In this document: in pieces, positions 1 through 8,858 of the stretch
Layout of the letters: each line of letters begins with the position of its first letter
Numbering within the stretch: position 1 is the first letter of the stretch
DNA from: Streptomyces sp. HB132
GTDB taxonomy: Bacteria > Actinomycetota > Actinomycetes > Streptomycetales > Streptomycetaceae
Direction of reading: 5' to 3'
NCBI RefSeq assembly: GCF_016909575.1
Contig: NZ_JAFBGA010000005.1
Location: 62,001 to 126,000, forward strand
Length of the DNA stretch: 64,000 nt
The notes under the pieces: generated by a model
What the model was told of the DNA's origin: nothing
Database searches by the model: none
The model's input: only the letters and a program-made list of their open reading frames with translations
Made by a program: the position numbers and the translations under genes

Positions 1-103
1 GAACCGCCACCAGAACCTCACCCGGCCCGTCCGGAGGAATCCCCACGGTAATTCTTCCGATCGCCCCGACCGGACTCTGGGCGGATTCGTCAGTACTGGT
101 CAT
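1..103 (-). CDS. partial N-terminus of an unknown protein
   Basis: An ATG at 103, preceded by a GAGAGGG stretch, opens a frame that stays open to the window edge (about 34 codons). It begins MTSTDESAQSPVGAIGRITV and continues with a Gly/Val-rich stretch that could be the first strands of a beta-barrel. Only the N-terminus is visible, so no function can be assigned. An NfeD-like OB-fold membrane partner is a guess from the Gly/Val pattern only. Confidence 0.5.
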   Translation of the reverse strand, partial: MTSTDESAQSPVGAIGRITVGIPPDGPGEVLVAV

Positions 104-388
104 AGGCCCTCTCACCGCGCGGACGGCTCAAGATCACAGGCAATCACCTCCGGCCTGCATTCACGCAGGAACGGCCACGACACATCAGCCGACGGCGACG
201 ACTTCTCTCGATGTCTTCACGGTACTCCCGCTCCGGGCCTGGAGCGTGAATGCATGAGCGCGCGGGCCTGCGAGACCTTCATCCTGCCGCGCCGCTCGCT
301 GTGCCGAGGTCGCCAGGGCTTCCAAGATCACCGCTGCTCTGCGTGAAGCGGATCTGCACCGGAGCCTGAGGCCGGGCAACGGGCGCGT
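104..388. other. intergenic, no gene recognised
   Basis: The short frames here have atypical composition and match nothing I know. It may hold the promoter for the minus-strand gene at the window edge. Confidence 0.4.
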
Positions 389-1009
389 TCAGTGCTGCAC
401 CGTGAGTCCGGGGCAGTGGCGCCGCATCGCGTCCAGGACCGCCTCAGACGGCTCCGGCAGGGTGTTCGTGGCCATACTGGCGGGACCGAAGCCGAGTCGT
501 GCGTTCATGGACGCGGCACTGCGGACGAGCTTGGGCGCTCGAGCCAGATAGGCATCCGGGTCGTGCAGCACGAGCTCGATGAACCGCTGCGAGGTGTTGC
601 GTACCCGCTGCTCGCGTATCCGCACGGCGGCAATCTCGTCCCAGCCGAACCGCCCCAGCCTCACGTGGTCCACTCCCGCATCGTCCAGGACCAGCTCCGG
701 TCGGTCGCGGAAAAGGCGCTGGATGATGATCACCGAGCAGAACCCGAAGAAGGACACGGCCGTCACCCCCACCGCAGTCATGATCACGGTGCTGTGGGCG
801 ATCAGGAAAACGATGCCCAGAGCGACGAAGAGCAGAGAGCCGGCCAGCATGGCCCACACACGCCCCTTGGCGAGCGGGTAGACCGTCGGGGGCAAGGGGA
901 CGCCGTTTCTGATCACGGGCCCAGACGATAGGACCAGAACTCTCGTCAGCGGAAGACTTCGCACGAACCGTGCGATACCGCGGCCGGCCCGTCTGCCGTC
1001 GTCCCACAC
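389..1009 (-). CDS. STM3941-like two-TM membrane protein
   Basis: A 206-aa protein of unknown function. Two adjacent hydrophobic segments lie at about residues 50-72 and 75-98. They are followed by a soluble domain with a PH-like pattern (LVLDDAGVDHVRLGRFGW, then EIAAVRIREQ), as in STM3941-type proteins. The GTG start at 1009 has GAGG about 7 bases upstream. A later start near the first membrane segment is possible. The C-terminal 50 residues are polar. It stands alone, and no role can be inferred from its neighbours. Family assignment is by recognised pattern and is moderate. Confidence 0.6.
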   Translation of the reverse strand: MWDDGRRAGRGIARFVRSLPLTRVLVLSSGPVIRNGVPLPPTVYPLAKGRVWAMLAGSLLFVALGIVFLIAHSTVIMTAVGVTAVSFFGFCSVIIIQRLFRDRPELVLDDAGVDHVRLGRFGWDEIAAVRIREQRVRNTSQRFIELVLHDPDAYLARAPKLVRSAASMNARLGFGPASMATNTLPEPSEAVLDAMRRHCPGLTVQH

Positions 1010-1350
1010 GACTCGGCCTCGCCTTGGGCGTGGGTGGGCGCCGACGGGTCCCGGAGTTGAGGGCCCGGTAGCTCGTGCTCGAGGTGGGACCTGCCGGCGA
1101 GGGGCGGTGCCTCAAAAGTTTGATGCCAAAAGTTCAGCTTCTCGATCGTGAGCTGTCCGGGAAAGCGTCGAGCAGTTGTCGTGGCTGGTGGAAGGTGACG
1201 CGGTAGGAGTTGCAGAAGACGGCGAGCGCGGCAGGAATGTTTCGGCAGAGGGGCAGCGATTCGGCCGCGGATGTCGAGAACGTGGCGGCGCCTTCGTCCC
1301 AGGGACATAGCGGCCACGAGCGGCTGCGCGACAGTGGAGGACGACGAGTC
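1010..1350. other. intergenic, no gene recognised
   Basis: Frames cross this stretch on both strands, but none has convincing codon bias or a recognised domain. A decayed mobile-element end is possible but unproven. Confidence 0.35.
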
Positions 1351-1836
1351 ATGGATGCCAGGCAGATGGCGCAGGAGCTGTCCGACGCCCACGAGCTGTT
1401 GAGCCAGGCGTCAATGGCGCGGCTGGCATACAACGGACTCGACGGGCGGCCGCGCGTCATCCCGATCGGGATCTTCTGGACCGGTGACGAGATCGTCATG
1501 TCCACGGCGGCCACGGCGCCCAAGGTAGGAGCGCTGTCCGCCCGACCCGAGGTCGCCCTGACCATCGACGCCGGCGACAGCCCCGGCTCGGCCAGGATGC
1601 TGTCGGTGCGCGGCGTCGTGCGCCTCACGATCGTCGACGGAGTGGTTCCGGAGTACCTGGCGGCCGCGCGGACGAACTTCGACGCCGAGTACGCGGCCGA
1701 GTTCGAGCGGAACTGCCGGGCCGTGTACGACCGGATGGCCCGTATCGCGGTCGAGCCGCAGTGGGCACGGTACTACGACTTCGGTGCCGGCCGAGTGCCG
1801 CGGTTCCTCGCCGAACTCGGCAGGAAGTCGAGCTGA
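1351..1836 (+). CDS. pyridoxamine 5'-phosphate oxidase-like protein
   Basis: 161 aa with the split-barrel flavin-binding pattern of the PPOX/F420-dependent family. It starts MDARQMAQELSDAHELLSQA, then has strands around RPRVIPIGIFWTGDEIVMST, and GVVRLTIVDG later. The ATG at 1351 is chosen because GGAGG sits 11 bases upstream and the family begins here. The open frame reaches back to 1210 but that extension looks non-coding. Such proteins bind FMN, F420 or haem and often act as small-molecule reductases. The substrate cannot be told from sequence. It is monocistronic. Confidence 0.75.
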   Translation: MDARQMAQELSDAHELLSQASMARLAYNGLDGRPRVIPIGIFWTGDEIVMSTAATAPKVGALSARPEVALTIDAGDSPGSARMLSVRGVVRLTIVDGVVPEYLAAARTNFDAEYAAEFERNCRAVYDRMARIAVEPQWARYYDFGAGRVPRFLAELGRKSS

Positions 1837-2262
1837 CCTCGTCGCCACCGAGGCTTTGAGCGCATGCACCCTGCGGGTACGACACCAATGCCACAAGACA
1901 GCACAGCCAGTGGCGCCACCCGCATGATGCCCTGTCGGCGAAGGCTCCCCCGCCCCCTGGGCTGGTGGGTCGGCAACGGCGACTGCCTGACACCCCGCTC
2001 GGCGACCGCAACTACGGTCATGACGCCTACGGCCGCCGAGGCCGGGGTTCAGAGCACCAGGCAGGTCATCGTCAGCAAGGGGCGTCCCGCACGGTTCCGG
2101 TCGGGGCCCATCGCCGAGTCGTCGAGCGCACGATCGCCCGGATCGACGTCTTTGGCGCCGTCGCATCCGCCGGGAACGGCGCGACGAGGCTCACGAGACC
2201 TTCCTCGGTCTCGCCGGTTGCCCCGTCAGACACCGCCACGCCCAACACTCTTGTCAGGACCT
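1837..2262. other. intergenic between convergent genes
   Basis: About 425 bases between two convergent genes. Overlapping frames on both strands lack a recognised domain. Nothing else is visible. Confidence 0.4.
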
Positions 2263-2844
2263 TCAAGGAGCATCCACCAGAGTTCGTCCGGCGGCAGGGT
2301 TGAACGCGACGAGGCCGTTGGCATAAGCGGACTCGACGCGGCTTTGTTCAGTCGCATTCGGAACCGCGTTCCTGCATGTGGTGCCTGCGCTTGACCCTGA
2401 CATCAGTTGAGTGCACGGGCCGGGCTTGGTGTCGGGCAGGCCCAAGCTGTGTCCGATCTCGTGGGCGGCGATGCGGGTTTTGTCGTGGCCCTGAGATACC
2501 GCCTGACTGCCGAGTTCCACACGCACCTGGCCGCCCGGGCGCACCGGGCCGAGTGTCGCCTGGGGCCAGCCGGTGGTGGCGATGATCTGGATCTCGGCCC
2601 GGGTGCCAGGTGCGGCTTCGACCAGTTTGACGTTGTCGACGTTCTGGTTCCACGAGGCGACTCCGGCGGTGATCGCCGCCTCCCATCCGCCTGCACGACT
2701 GTCGTCGTAGCGAAGCGTCACCACCGCGGCCGCGCTCGCCGCCGTGGCGGGCTCCGGCGCGGGCGCGGCATGCGCCGCTGTTGCTGTGGCCAGGGCGATC
2801 GCGGCGGCGGTGCCGGCTGCCTTCAGCCATGAGGAGTACGGCAT
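2263..2844 (-). CDS. snpA: snapalysin-type secreted zinc metalloprotease
   Basis: 193 aa. A signal peptide covers about residues 1-28 (MPYSSWLKAAGTAAAIALAT, ending AHA). It is followed by the compact M7 protease domain with the zinc site HEIGHSLGLPD, the H-E-x-x-H-x-x-G-x-x-D form typical of snapalysin. Two Cys flank QLMSG and match the family's disulfide. The ATG at 2844 is preferred over the longer frame because GAAGGGA lies 8-10 bases upstream and the signal peptide begins there. The product is expected to be an exported milk-hydrolysing neutral protease. The LysR-type activator that is usually divergent from snpA is not present here. Confidence 0.9.
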   Translation of the reverse strand: MPYSSWLKAAGTAAAIALATATAAHAAPAPEPATAASAAAVVTLRYDDSRAGGWEAAITAGVASWNQNVDNVKLVEAAPGTRAEIQIIATTGWPQATLGPVRPGGQVRVELGSQAVSQGHDKTRIAAHEIGHSLGLPDTKPGPCTQLMSGSSAGTTCRNAVPNATEQSRVESAYANGLVAFNPAAGRTLVDAP

Positions 2845-3811
2845 TGGCGTCCCTTCACTCGTGGGGGAACTCGGTTCCGCTCGGAGCCGAGAGTGGGGAG
2901 AGGCTGCATCAGCCTGTCGGCCGGTCGCAGAGCCGACTCTCCCGGGCCTCAGGACTATGCCCACCACCCCGCACTGATCATGCCCCTGTCATTACGAAGG
3001 GCCGGAAAGGGGTGCTGGGTGAGCCGTCGCAGCTTCGGCACCCCCCGTCCTCACGCGCAGGCACGGCCGAAGCGAATGCGCCTGCGCGGCGCCCGCCTCC
3101 GCCCCACCCACGCTCCGCGATCATCAACTCGAGGCTCTGGTCGTCGCGTCCGAGGGGATGGATCCCTGACTCGGTGCGGTGTGTCAGGTGATTGATTTCA
3201 GGTGTGCTGAGGCAGCGTGTGTCGGCAAAGTCGATGAGGTGACAGAAATCCGCCGTGCTCTGATCCGGTGGTCTTCGCTCGGGATCTCGTCGTCCCTGAG
3301 TGCGTCGAGTCCACCCATCCGCCGCGATAGCGGGACGAGGTGCAGTTCGGTCCCTCAGTCGGTGCCCCGGATGCGTATCCCGATCGGGTCCGGATCGGTC
3401 ACGAGGGCCCGGTCGGTCTCCAGCGGATGAGGCCATGGCGCAAATTGGTCCGTCAGGTGACCGGGGAAGGAGCGAGTCCCGAAGGCGACGAGGGACGCGG
3501 CTGTGCAGAAGGTGACTTCGAGGGGTGGGGACCGCTGTTCTGCCGTCCGGGGAGGGTGGGGCGCCGGGCGTCTAGGTATCCCGTCCGCCCCCTCGATGTT
3601 CCGGAGCCGGCCGGCCCCTGGACGCTCCGGTAGTCGCCGCACGCAACCATGTGCGGCGGAGGGCTCGCTGACGCGGCTGCGGAGCACCGGGCGGATGCGC
3701 CCGAGGGCGGCCGGGACGGTCACGAAGGTGGGTGCCACAGGTGGGCTGCGGGCCGGGGCGGTGGTGGTTGAGAGGGACGCGCCTCGCGAAGGACCGGGGA
3801 CGTTCACCCCT
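2845..3811. other. intergenic, no gene recognised
   Basis: Nearly 1 kb between the protease promoter side and the end of the RiPP-like operon. Several long frames exist on both strands because of the GC content, but codon bias conflicts and no domain is recognised. No clear terminator or RNA structure was seen. Confidence 0.4.
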
Positions 3812-4480
3812 TCACGCCTTCACGGGAGGTCCCATTGCACCGGCCTTGCCCGTGCCGTCCCGGTCGGGATCGAAGTGGGCCGGGATGTGCCGGAAGAAGA
3901 AGTTGTGGATCAGCCGGGCCGAGGACTTGCTGTCACCGAAGTACTCCTGGGCCTGGTGGAACTGGCCGGGGTCGAACAGCACGAGGCGGTTCGGCACCAT
4001 CGCCAGGGAGACCAGCTCGTGCCAGTTGGCGACGTCACCGCCGTCGGCGAGGATCTCCTGGGCGTCCGCACGGTCCCGCAGCTCGAAGAAGTGCCGCACC
4101 CCGGTGCGCCGGTGGGCGTAGAGGGAGGTGCCGCCGCGGCACTGTTCCGCCGTGTTGAGATACAGCACACCGGCCCAGCGGGCCTCGTCCACATGGATAC
4201 GGGCACCTCGGTGCAGGTTGACCTTCCAGTCCATGGCCGAGGACATGTGCAGGTGGTTGGCGATCAGCTCCTCCCGGGTCCCGGGGCCGAGCACCTCGCA
4301 GATCCGGCCGATGGCCTCCTCCTCCATCCAGTGGGGTGCCGGTGCGGTGCGATAGGCGAAGGCGCTGTCCGCACGAGGGGTGAAGGCGCAGCCCAGGGCT
4401 GACGCTCTGGCGCGTTCGAAGTCGGTGTACACGTCGTCCACGACGACGAGGGAGGCGTGGTCGATGCCGGTGACGCTCAC
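3812..4480 (-). CDS. DUF6445-like putative Fe(II)/2OG oxygenase
   Basis: 222 aa resembling the DUF6445 family. A jelly-roll iron-site pattern can be read: HVD near residue 97 followed by WAGVLYLN, then a distal LVLFDPGQFHQAQEYFG with a His, and an Arg in SSARLIHNFFF. This fits an H-x-D...H...R 2OG-oxygenase layout, though catalysis is inferred. The GTG start overlaps the protease stop (GTGA), so it is translationally coupled and is the last gene of the operon. It may hydroxylate the peptide or act during export, or it may be a non-enzymatic cupin-like protein. Confidence 0.65.
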   Translation of the reverse strand: MSVTGIDHASLVVVDDVYTDFERARASALGCAFTPRADSAFAYRTAPAPHWMEEEAIGRICEVLGPGTREELIANHLHMSSAMDWKVNLHRGARIHVDEARWAGVLYLNTAEQCRGGTSLYAHRRTGVRHFFELRDRADAQEILADGGDVANWHELVSLAMVPNRLVLFDPGQFHQAQEYFGDSKSSARLIHNFFFRHIPAHFDPDRDGTGKAGAMGPPVKA

Positions 4481-6297
4481 TGCGAGGCTCCTTCCAGGTC
4501 ACGGGCGACGGCCGGGCAACCGAGGATGAAGGCCGTCACCTCCGCCACGGCGCGGCGGGAGGCGGCCTGACAGAACCGCTCCACATGGCCGACCGGGTAG
4601 CTGCTGAGGGTCACGGACGTCCGCTCGCGCAGCCGGTCGGCCAGACGCAGGCCGTGCCGGGCGTCGGCCCGGGTGTCGTAGGTTCCGGTCTGGATCAGCA
4701 CGGGCGGCACCGGGGCGGCGGGCAGCGGGAGATGCAGGGGGGACAGTGCGGTGAGGGCCTTCAGCTGGTCGGTGCGGGACGGGTCTCCGAGCATCCCCGT
4801 CCAGTGCCGGCCGATGCCCAGCCGGGGGAAGTCGACCAGGTCGGTGACCGGGAAGCGCAGGATCCAGCCGTCGAACAGCGCGGGCTCCAGCAGCACCGCG
4901 CGTGCGGCGCCGACCGCGCCCATGCTGTGCCCGAGGACGACGAGCGGGCGCCGCGGCCCCACCGTCCCGCGTAGCAGACGGGCCGCGTGCAGGAGGTCGT
5001 TGTAGCCGCGTTCCCCGCCCGGCACACGATGGGCGGGTACGAGCGACCGCGTCACCACCCGGGCGAGCGTCAGCCGCTCGGCGCGGGCCAGTTCCTCCAG
5101 GGCGCGTTCCAGGGGGGCGTTGGCGAGAGCGGTCAGCCCGCTGTGCTCCAGGAGCAGCACGGGGCCCGCGGTGCCGGAGAGCTGTACGGGAAGCCGGTTC
5201 CCGTCTCCCGCCGTGCAGTACCGGGCGGTGCGGGGCATGGGAGCGGGCCACCCGGTCGAACTCAGCGGCCGCGGTCGCTGCTCGCCGTCCAGCAACAGCT
5301 CCATCCGGCCGGCAGTGGTGCCGTCCGGCTCCCGGGAGACCTTGAGCCACAGGGCGCAGTCCGCGGCGGGCGAGGCGGCGACCTCGGGGAAGGAGTCACC
5401 GGGCCGCCCCCCGGCCACGAGACGCGCATCGAGGGTGTCGTCGTCGACCCGGTACAGGGCCTCGGCGGCCTCCGCGCCGCGCCCGGCGACCGTACGGACC
5501 AGCACGCTGCGCCGCGTGCCCCAGGCCCAGGCCAGTGCCGTCCCTTCGGGAAAGGCGACGGCCCTGCCGTCCTCGCCGTCCCCGGGCGGCCCGGCGCGCA
5601 GCACGGCCCTGGGCGTGCCGAGCGCCTCACCGTGCCACCAGCGCCGTGCTCCCAACAGCAGGCGGGTGCGCGGAGTCCTCGCGTCCGGCAGCGGTGTGAC
5701 GACGAGTCGACCCGTCACCGGGTCCGGACGCAGCAGGCGCTGCGTCGTCACGCCGTGCGCGGTGGAACGCACCAGCACGGTCGCGGGGTCACCCGTCGCC
5801 TCCACGGTGACCAGGGCCAGGGGATCGGCGCCCAACTCCACCGCTCGGTCGTTCGCGAACGGCTCACCGCTGCGGTGGACGGCCACCCTGATCCCGTCCA
5901 CGGGAGGGTCGTCCAGCCGGGCCCCCGGCGCGAAGCCCGTGTACACGAACCCGGGCCCCTCCGTGCCACCGGTCGTCGACGGTACACACGCCAGGTGGAC
6001 GAGGCTGGGGCGGCGGGCGAGCACGGTGTCCGGAGCGCCGGACTCCGAGAGGTAGCCGTAGTCGCCGCCGGGACGGCCGTAGAGGACGACCGGCGGGCCC
6101 TCGGCGGCCGGATGGACGGTCAGCGGGGTCAGTCCGTCAGGTTGGTCGGGCATGTCGACGGCGTGGACTCCGGTCGCGTCCCCGCGCAGCAGGCGGGCCC
6201 CCGACTCGGCGTCCTGCCACCAGTAGCCCGCCGTGCCGACGGTCAACAGACCGTGCACCGCCACCGGTCGGCCGGCGCTCCCGCCCGTCGTCGGCAT
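4477..6297 (-). CDS. prolyl-oligopeptidase-like serine peptidase
   Basis: 606 aa. The N-terminal part (about 1-390) has a beta-propeller-like repeated-strand character. The C-terminal part is an alpha/beta-hydrolase with a visible triad: Ser458 in GHSMG, Asp541 in TGTYDTRAD, His571 in PVGHVERF. There is no signal peptide, so it acts in the cytoplasm. The ATG at 6297 lies 5 bp after the permease stop; the open frame continues far upstream but there overlaps the permease in the wrong frame. In a RiPP setting this family can remove leaders or make ester/isopeptide cuts, so it is the best candidate for the leader protease, or for a self-protecting hydrolase. Confidence 0.8.
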   Translation of the reverse strand: MPTTGGSAGRPVAVHGLLTVGTAGYWWQDAESGARLLRGDATGVHAVDMPDQPDGLTPLTVHPAAEGPPVVLYGRPGGDYGYLSESGAPDTVLARRPSLVHLACVPSTTGGTEGPGFVYTGFAPGARLDDPPVDGIRVAVHRSGEPFANDRAVELGADPLALVTVEATGDPATVLVRSTAHGVTTQRLLRPDPVTGRLVVTPLPDARTPRTRLLLGARRWWHGEALGTPRAVLRAGPPGDGEDGRAVAFPEGTALAWAWGTRRSVLVRTVAGRGAEAAEALYRVDDDTLDARLVAGGRPGDSFPEVAASPAADCALWLKVSREPDGTTAGRMELLLDGEQRPRPLSSTGWPAPMPRTARYCTAGDGNRLPVQLSGTAGPVLLLEHSGLTALANAPLERALEELARAERLTLARVVTRSLVPAHRVPGGERGYNDLLHAARLLRGTVGPRRPLVVLGHSMGAVGAARAVLLEPALFDGWILRFPVTDLVDFPRLGIGRHWTGMLGDPSRTDQLKALTALSPLHLPLPAAPVPPVLIQTGTYDTRADARHGLRLADRLRERTSVTLSSYPVGHVERFCQAASRRAVAEVTAFILGCPAVARDLEGASQ

Positions 6298-6302
6298 CCC
6301 GG

Positions 6303-7058
6303 TCAGCCCTGCTCGTTGGAGGTCAGTTCGTGGCGGCCGGAGGCCAGCCGCAGAGCCCCCGCCACGAGTAGCGCGGCCACCAGGCACCCGGCGGCGGCCT
6401 GTACCGGAGAGCTGTCGGCCGCGGGTGAGCGGACCAGCAGCACGCAGTAGGTGAACGGGTTCACGGCCGCCAGCACCCGCATGAAGGCCGGAAGGCCCTC
6501 CAGTGAGTAGAACAGCGGAGCCGTCATGACCAGCGGCAGACTGAACAACGACGTCATGAGGTCGCGCTTGCTGTAGCTGTTGATCCCGAACCCCAGTGCG
6601 CAGCCGGTCAGCACGGTCAGCAGACACACCAGTACGGCCAGGCCCGCCATCCGCACGTCCTGGACGACGCTGCCCCGCCCGAGCAACTGCTTCAGCACGA
6701 GGATCGCGGCGATCTGTGCCGTGGCGACCAGGGTGTTGGCCGCCAGGATCGAGCCGATGTACTGCGGGAAGGACACATCGGTGGTCCGGGCGACGGCGTA
6801 CACGCCCCACTTGCGGTCGTTGGCCACGTCGCCCATGCACCAGAACAGGGCGCGGATGGCGATCACGACGAGCACGCCCGCGTAGGCGAAGTCGTCGTAC
6901 GGCATGCCCTCGATGCGGGCGCCCCCCACGAGTGTGCTGAGTCCGGTGACCATGAACAGGAAGTAGGCGGGGGCCTCGATCATCCGGCTCAGGTGGCTGG
7001 TGCGCCAGTTCCACACGCTGAGCAGGTGGAAGCGGGCCAGCGTCAGGGAGGTCTTCAC
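6303..7058 (-). CDS. ABC-2 type transporter permease
   Basis: 251 aa with about six hydrophobic segments, among them LVVIAIRALFW, IAAILVLKQLL, LAVLVCLLTVLTGCALGFGI and CLVAALLVAGALRL. This is the usual size and layout of an ABC-2 half-transporter permease. The GTG start at 7058 overlaps the ATPase stop in GTGA, so the two are translationally coupled. It should form the membrane channel with the preceding ATPase and export the mature peptide or give immunity. No protease domain is fused, which fits with the separate peptidase gene downstream. Confidence 0.82.
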   Translation of the reverse strand: MKTSLTLARFHLLSVWNWRTSHLSRMIEAPAYFLFMVTGLSTLVGGARIEGMPYDDFAYAGVLVVIAIRALFWCMGDVANDRKWGVYAVARTTDVSFPQYIGSILAANTLVATAQIAAILVLKQLLGRGSVVQDVRMAGLAVLVCLLTVLTGCALGFGINSYSKRDLMTSLFSLPLVMTAPLFYSLEGLPAFMRVLAAVNPFTYCVLLVRSPAADSSPVQAAAGCLVAALLVAGALRLASGRHELTSNEQG

Positions 7059-7984
7059 TGCTGCACCATCACACTCTCGGGGGCCGGGGTCCGCTCCGTG
7101 TAACGCGCGAGGTACACGTCGCGCAACGACTGCTTCTCGGCGCTCAGGTCCTGCACCCGCAGTTCCGGCGGCAGCCAGGCGAGGACCGGGCGCAGTCCGG
7201 TGGCCAGCGGCACCTGCACCGACAGGCCGGTCCGGTCCGCGTCGGTCTCCAGGGTCCACTCGGGGGGCAGCACGGTGGCGAGCCTGTCCGGGCACGGCTC
7301 AGGCATCGGTTCGGCGAACACCACGCGTACCTTCATGGTCGCCCCCGCCCGCCGGACGAACTCCTGGATCGGCAGATGGGCGCGCAGCCGGCCCTCGTCG
7401 AGCAGCACCAGGTCGGACGCTGTCCGTTCGATGGCGTCCAGGTCGTGCGAGGAGACCAGGACCGTGGCACCCGAGGCCGCTCGCTCGCGCAGATGCTCCA
7501 TGACGAGTTCACCGGCTGCCGGGTCCAGTCCCGCCGTCGGTTCGTCGAGCACGTAGATCGCCGCCTCTGCCACCAGGGCGCGAGCGATCTGCACACGCTG
7601 CAGCTGGCCGCCGGAGATGTACTCGGCCTGCCGGGTCCGGACCTTGTCGAGGTCGAGCAGTTCCAGCACCCGGTCGACGGCTGACTTCGGCACACCGGTC
7701 AGCCGTGCGACCAGTTCGATATTCTGACTTACCGTCAACGACCAGTCGACCATGGTGCGTTGTGGGGCCCACATGAGTCTCCCGCGTCCGGTGTCGGTGG
7801 TGACCGTGCCGGACGTGGGACGGATCAGCCCCGAGACGATGTTCAGCAAGGTCGACTTGCCCGCCCCGTTGTGGCCCACCACGGCGAGAAGGGTGCCGGG
7901 TTCCACGGCGAAGGAGACGCCGGAGAGGGCATTCGTCCCCGTGCGGTACTGCTTGGTGATCTGATCGACGGTCAGGCTATGCAC
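7055..7984 (-). CDS. ABC transporter ATP-binding protein
   Basis: 309 aa. Walker A is GHNGAGKS, the signature is ISGGQLQR, Walker B is IYVLDEPTAGLD and the H-loop is SSHDLD. The C-terminal 100 residues form the regulatory extension common in DrrA-like exporters. The GTG at 7984 is chosen because GGAGGAG lies 7-8 bases upstream; it overlaps the kinase-like gene stop by 8 bp. It pairs with the next permease. Export or immunity for the operon product is inferred from position. Confidence 0.9.
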   Translation of the reverse strand: MHSLTVDQITKQYRTGTNALSGVSFAVEPGTLLAVVGHNGAGKSTLLNIVSGLIRPTSGTVTTDTGRGRLMWAPQRTMVDWSLTVSQNIELVARLTGVPKSAVDRVLELLDLDKVRTRQAEYISGGQLQRVQIARALVAEAAIYVLDEPTAGLDPAAGELVMEHLRERAASGATVLVSSHDLDAIERTASDLVLLDEGRLRAHLPIQEFVRRAGATMKVRVVFAEPMPEPCPDRLATVLPPEWTLETDADRTGLSVQVPLATGLRPVLAWLPPELRVQDLSAEKQSLRDVYLARYTERTPAPESVMVQQ

Positions 7985-8858
7985 CGAAATACTCCTCCAC
8001 AAGATCCGCGCCCGCTTGTTCGCCGCCCTCGGGAGGCAGGGTCAGCAGGCTCCGTGCTCGGTCGGCCGCGAGTGCGCCGCTCAGCCAGGACCAGGCCCCG
8101 ACCGGCCACACACGAGGTGCGGGCCCGCCGGCCGCGAGGCCCGGCTCCCCCGCCGGTGAGCGCCGTACCGCGATCAGACGCACCGGTCCGAGCCGGCACC
8201 CGACCGGCACGACCGCGCCCAGGCTCTCCGGCCGGGTGAGCACCACCTCGCCGCTCACCGTGCAGAAGGAGCGGCGTTGTTCCAGACCGGCCAGAGTCCC
8301 CTCGCGCATCGCGGCCAGCGTACGGCCCCGCACTCCGGTCGGCGTGAGATACGGCCGTGCGGCCCCTGTGGCGCGCTCCACCACGAGCAACTGGTCCGAG
8401 GCGATGGCCCATCCGCGTGCCGACAGTGCCAGACCGAGGCTGGTCTTGCCGCTGTGCGGATCGCCGTGAAAGGCCAGACAGCACTCCCCTCGTACGAGCA
8501 CCGTGGCCTGTACGGCGGCGATCTCTTCGCGCATGGCCCGGAACGGTGGCAACGGTGAGGGCACCGACGACCAGCGGGTGAACCGCCGCTCCTCGATGAG
8601 GACGCCACCGGGCTCGGAGCTGAGCCGGAAGGCCTTGGGCGCGTCGTCCTTGGCCAGCAGCGACCGCAGGAAGCCGCCCTCGCCGGAGGCCAGATCGACC
8701 CGGTAACGCGGCGGCGCGCCGGGCTCGGCCCGGTGCGGGCCGAAGAAGAAGTCGAGGTCGGTGGCATCACCAGGGGTGCAGCGGACGCGCACCACGGTGC
8801 CGAAGAAGTCGAGCAGCCGCTCGGCGCTCGGCGCGTCATGCGGCACAGGCGCCTCCAT
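7977..8858 (-). CDS. HPr kinase-like P-loop protein B
   Basis: 293 aa. It has an N-terminal alpha/beta part of about 120 residues, then a P-loop GDPHSGKT at 132-139, then ASDQLLVVER, which corresponds to the strand and acidic residues after the P-loop in HPrK/P C-terminal domains. Homologues beside lasso-peptide genes phosphorylate precursor peptides. The ATG at 8858 overlaps the upstream HPrK-like gene by 23 bp. It is parallel in architecture to its neighbour but diverged, so a heterodimer or two successive steps are both possible. Substrate and activity are inferred. Confidence 0.68.
   Translation of the reverse strand: MEAPVPHDAPSAERLLDFFGTVVRVRCTPGDATDLDFFFGPHRAEPGAPPRYRVDLASGEGGFLRSLLAKDDAPKAFRLSSEPGGVLIEERRFTRWSSVPSPLPPFRAMREEIAAVQATVLVRGECCLAFHGDPHSGKTSLGLALSARGWAIASDQLLVVERATGAARPYLTPTGVRGRTLAAMREGTLAGLEQRRSFCTVSGEVVLTRPESLGAVVPVGCRLGPVRLIAVRRSPAGEPGLAAGGPAPRVWPVGAWSWLSGALAADRARSLLTLPPEGGEQAGADLVEEYFGA

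Noticed and set aside
1010..1392. Minus-strand frame that looks like a transposase tail
   Set aside because: Composition is only Arg/Pro rich and I could not match a transposase family; no repeats were seen.
4987..6450. Long plus-strand frame opposite the protease gene
   Set aside because: It is antisense to a well-supported protease with good codon bias; the amino-acid composition is typical of a GC-rich shadow frame.
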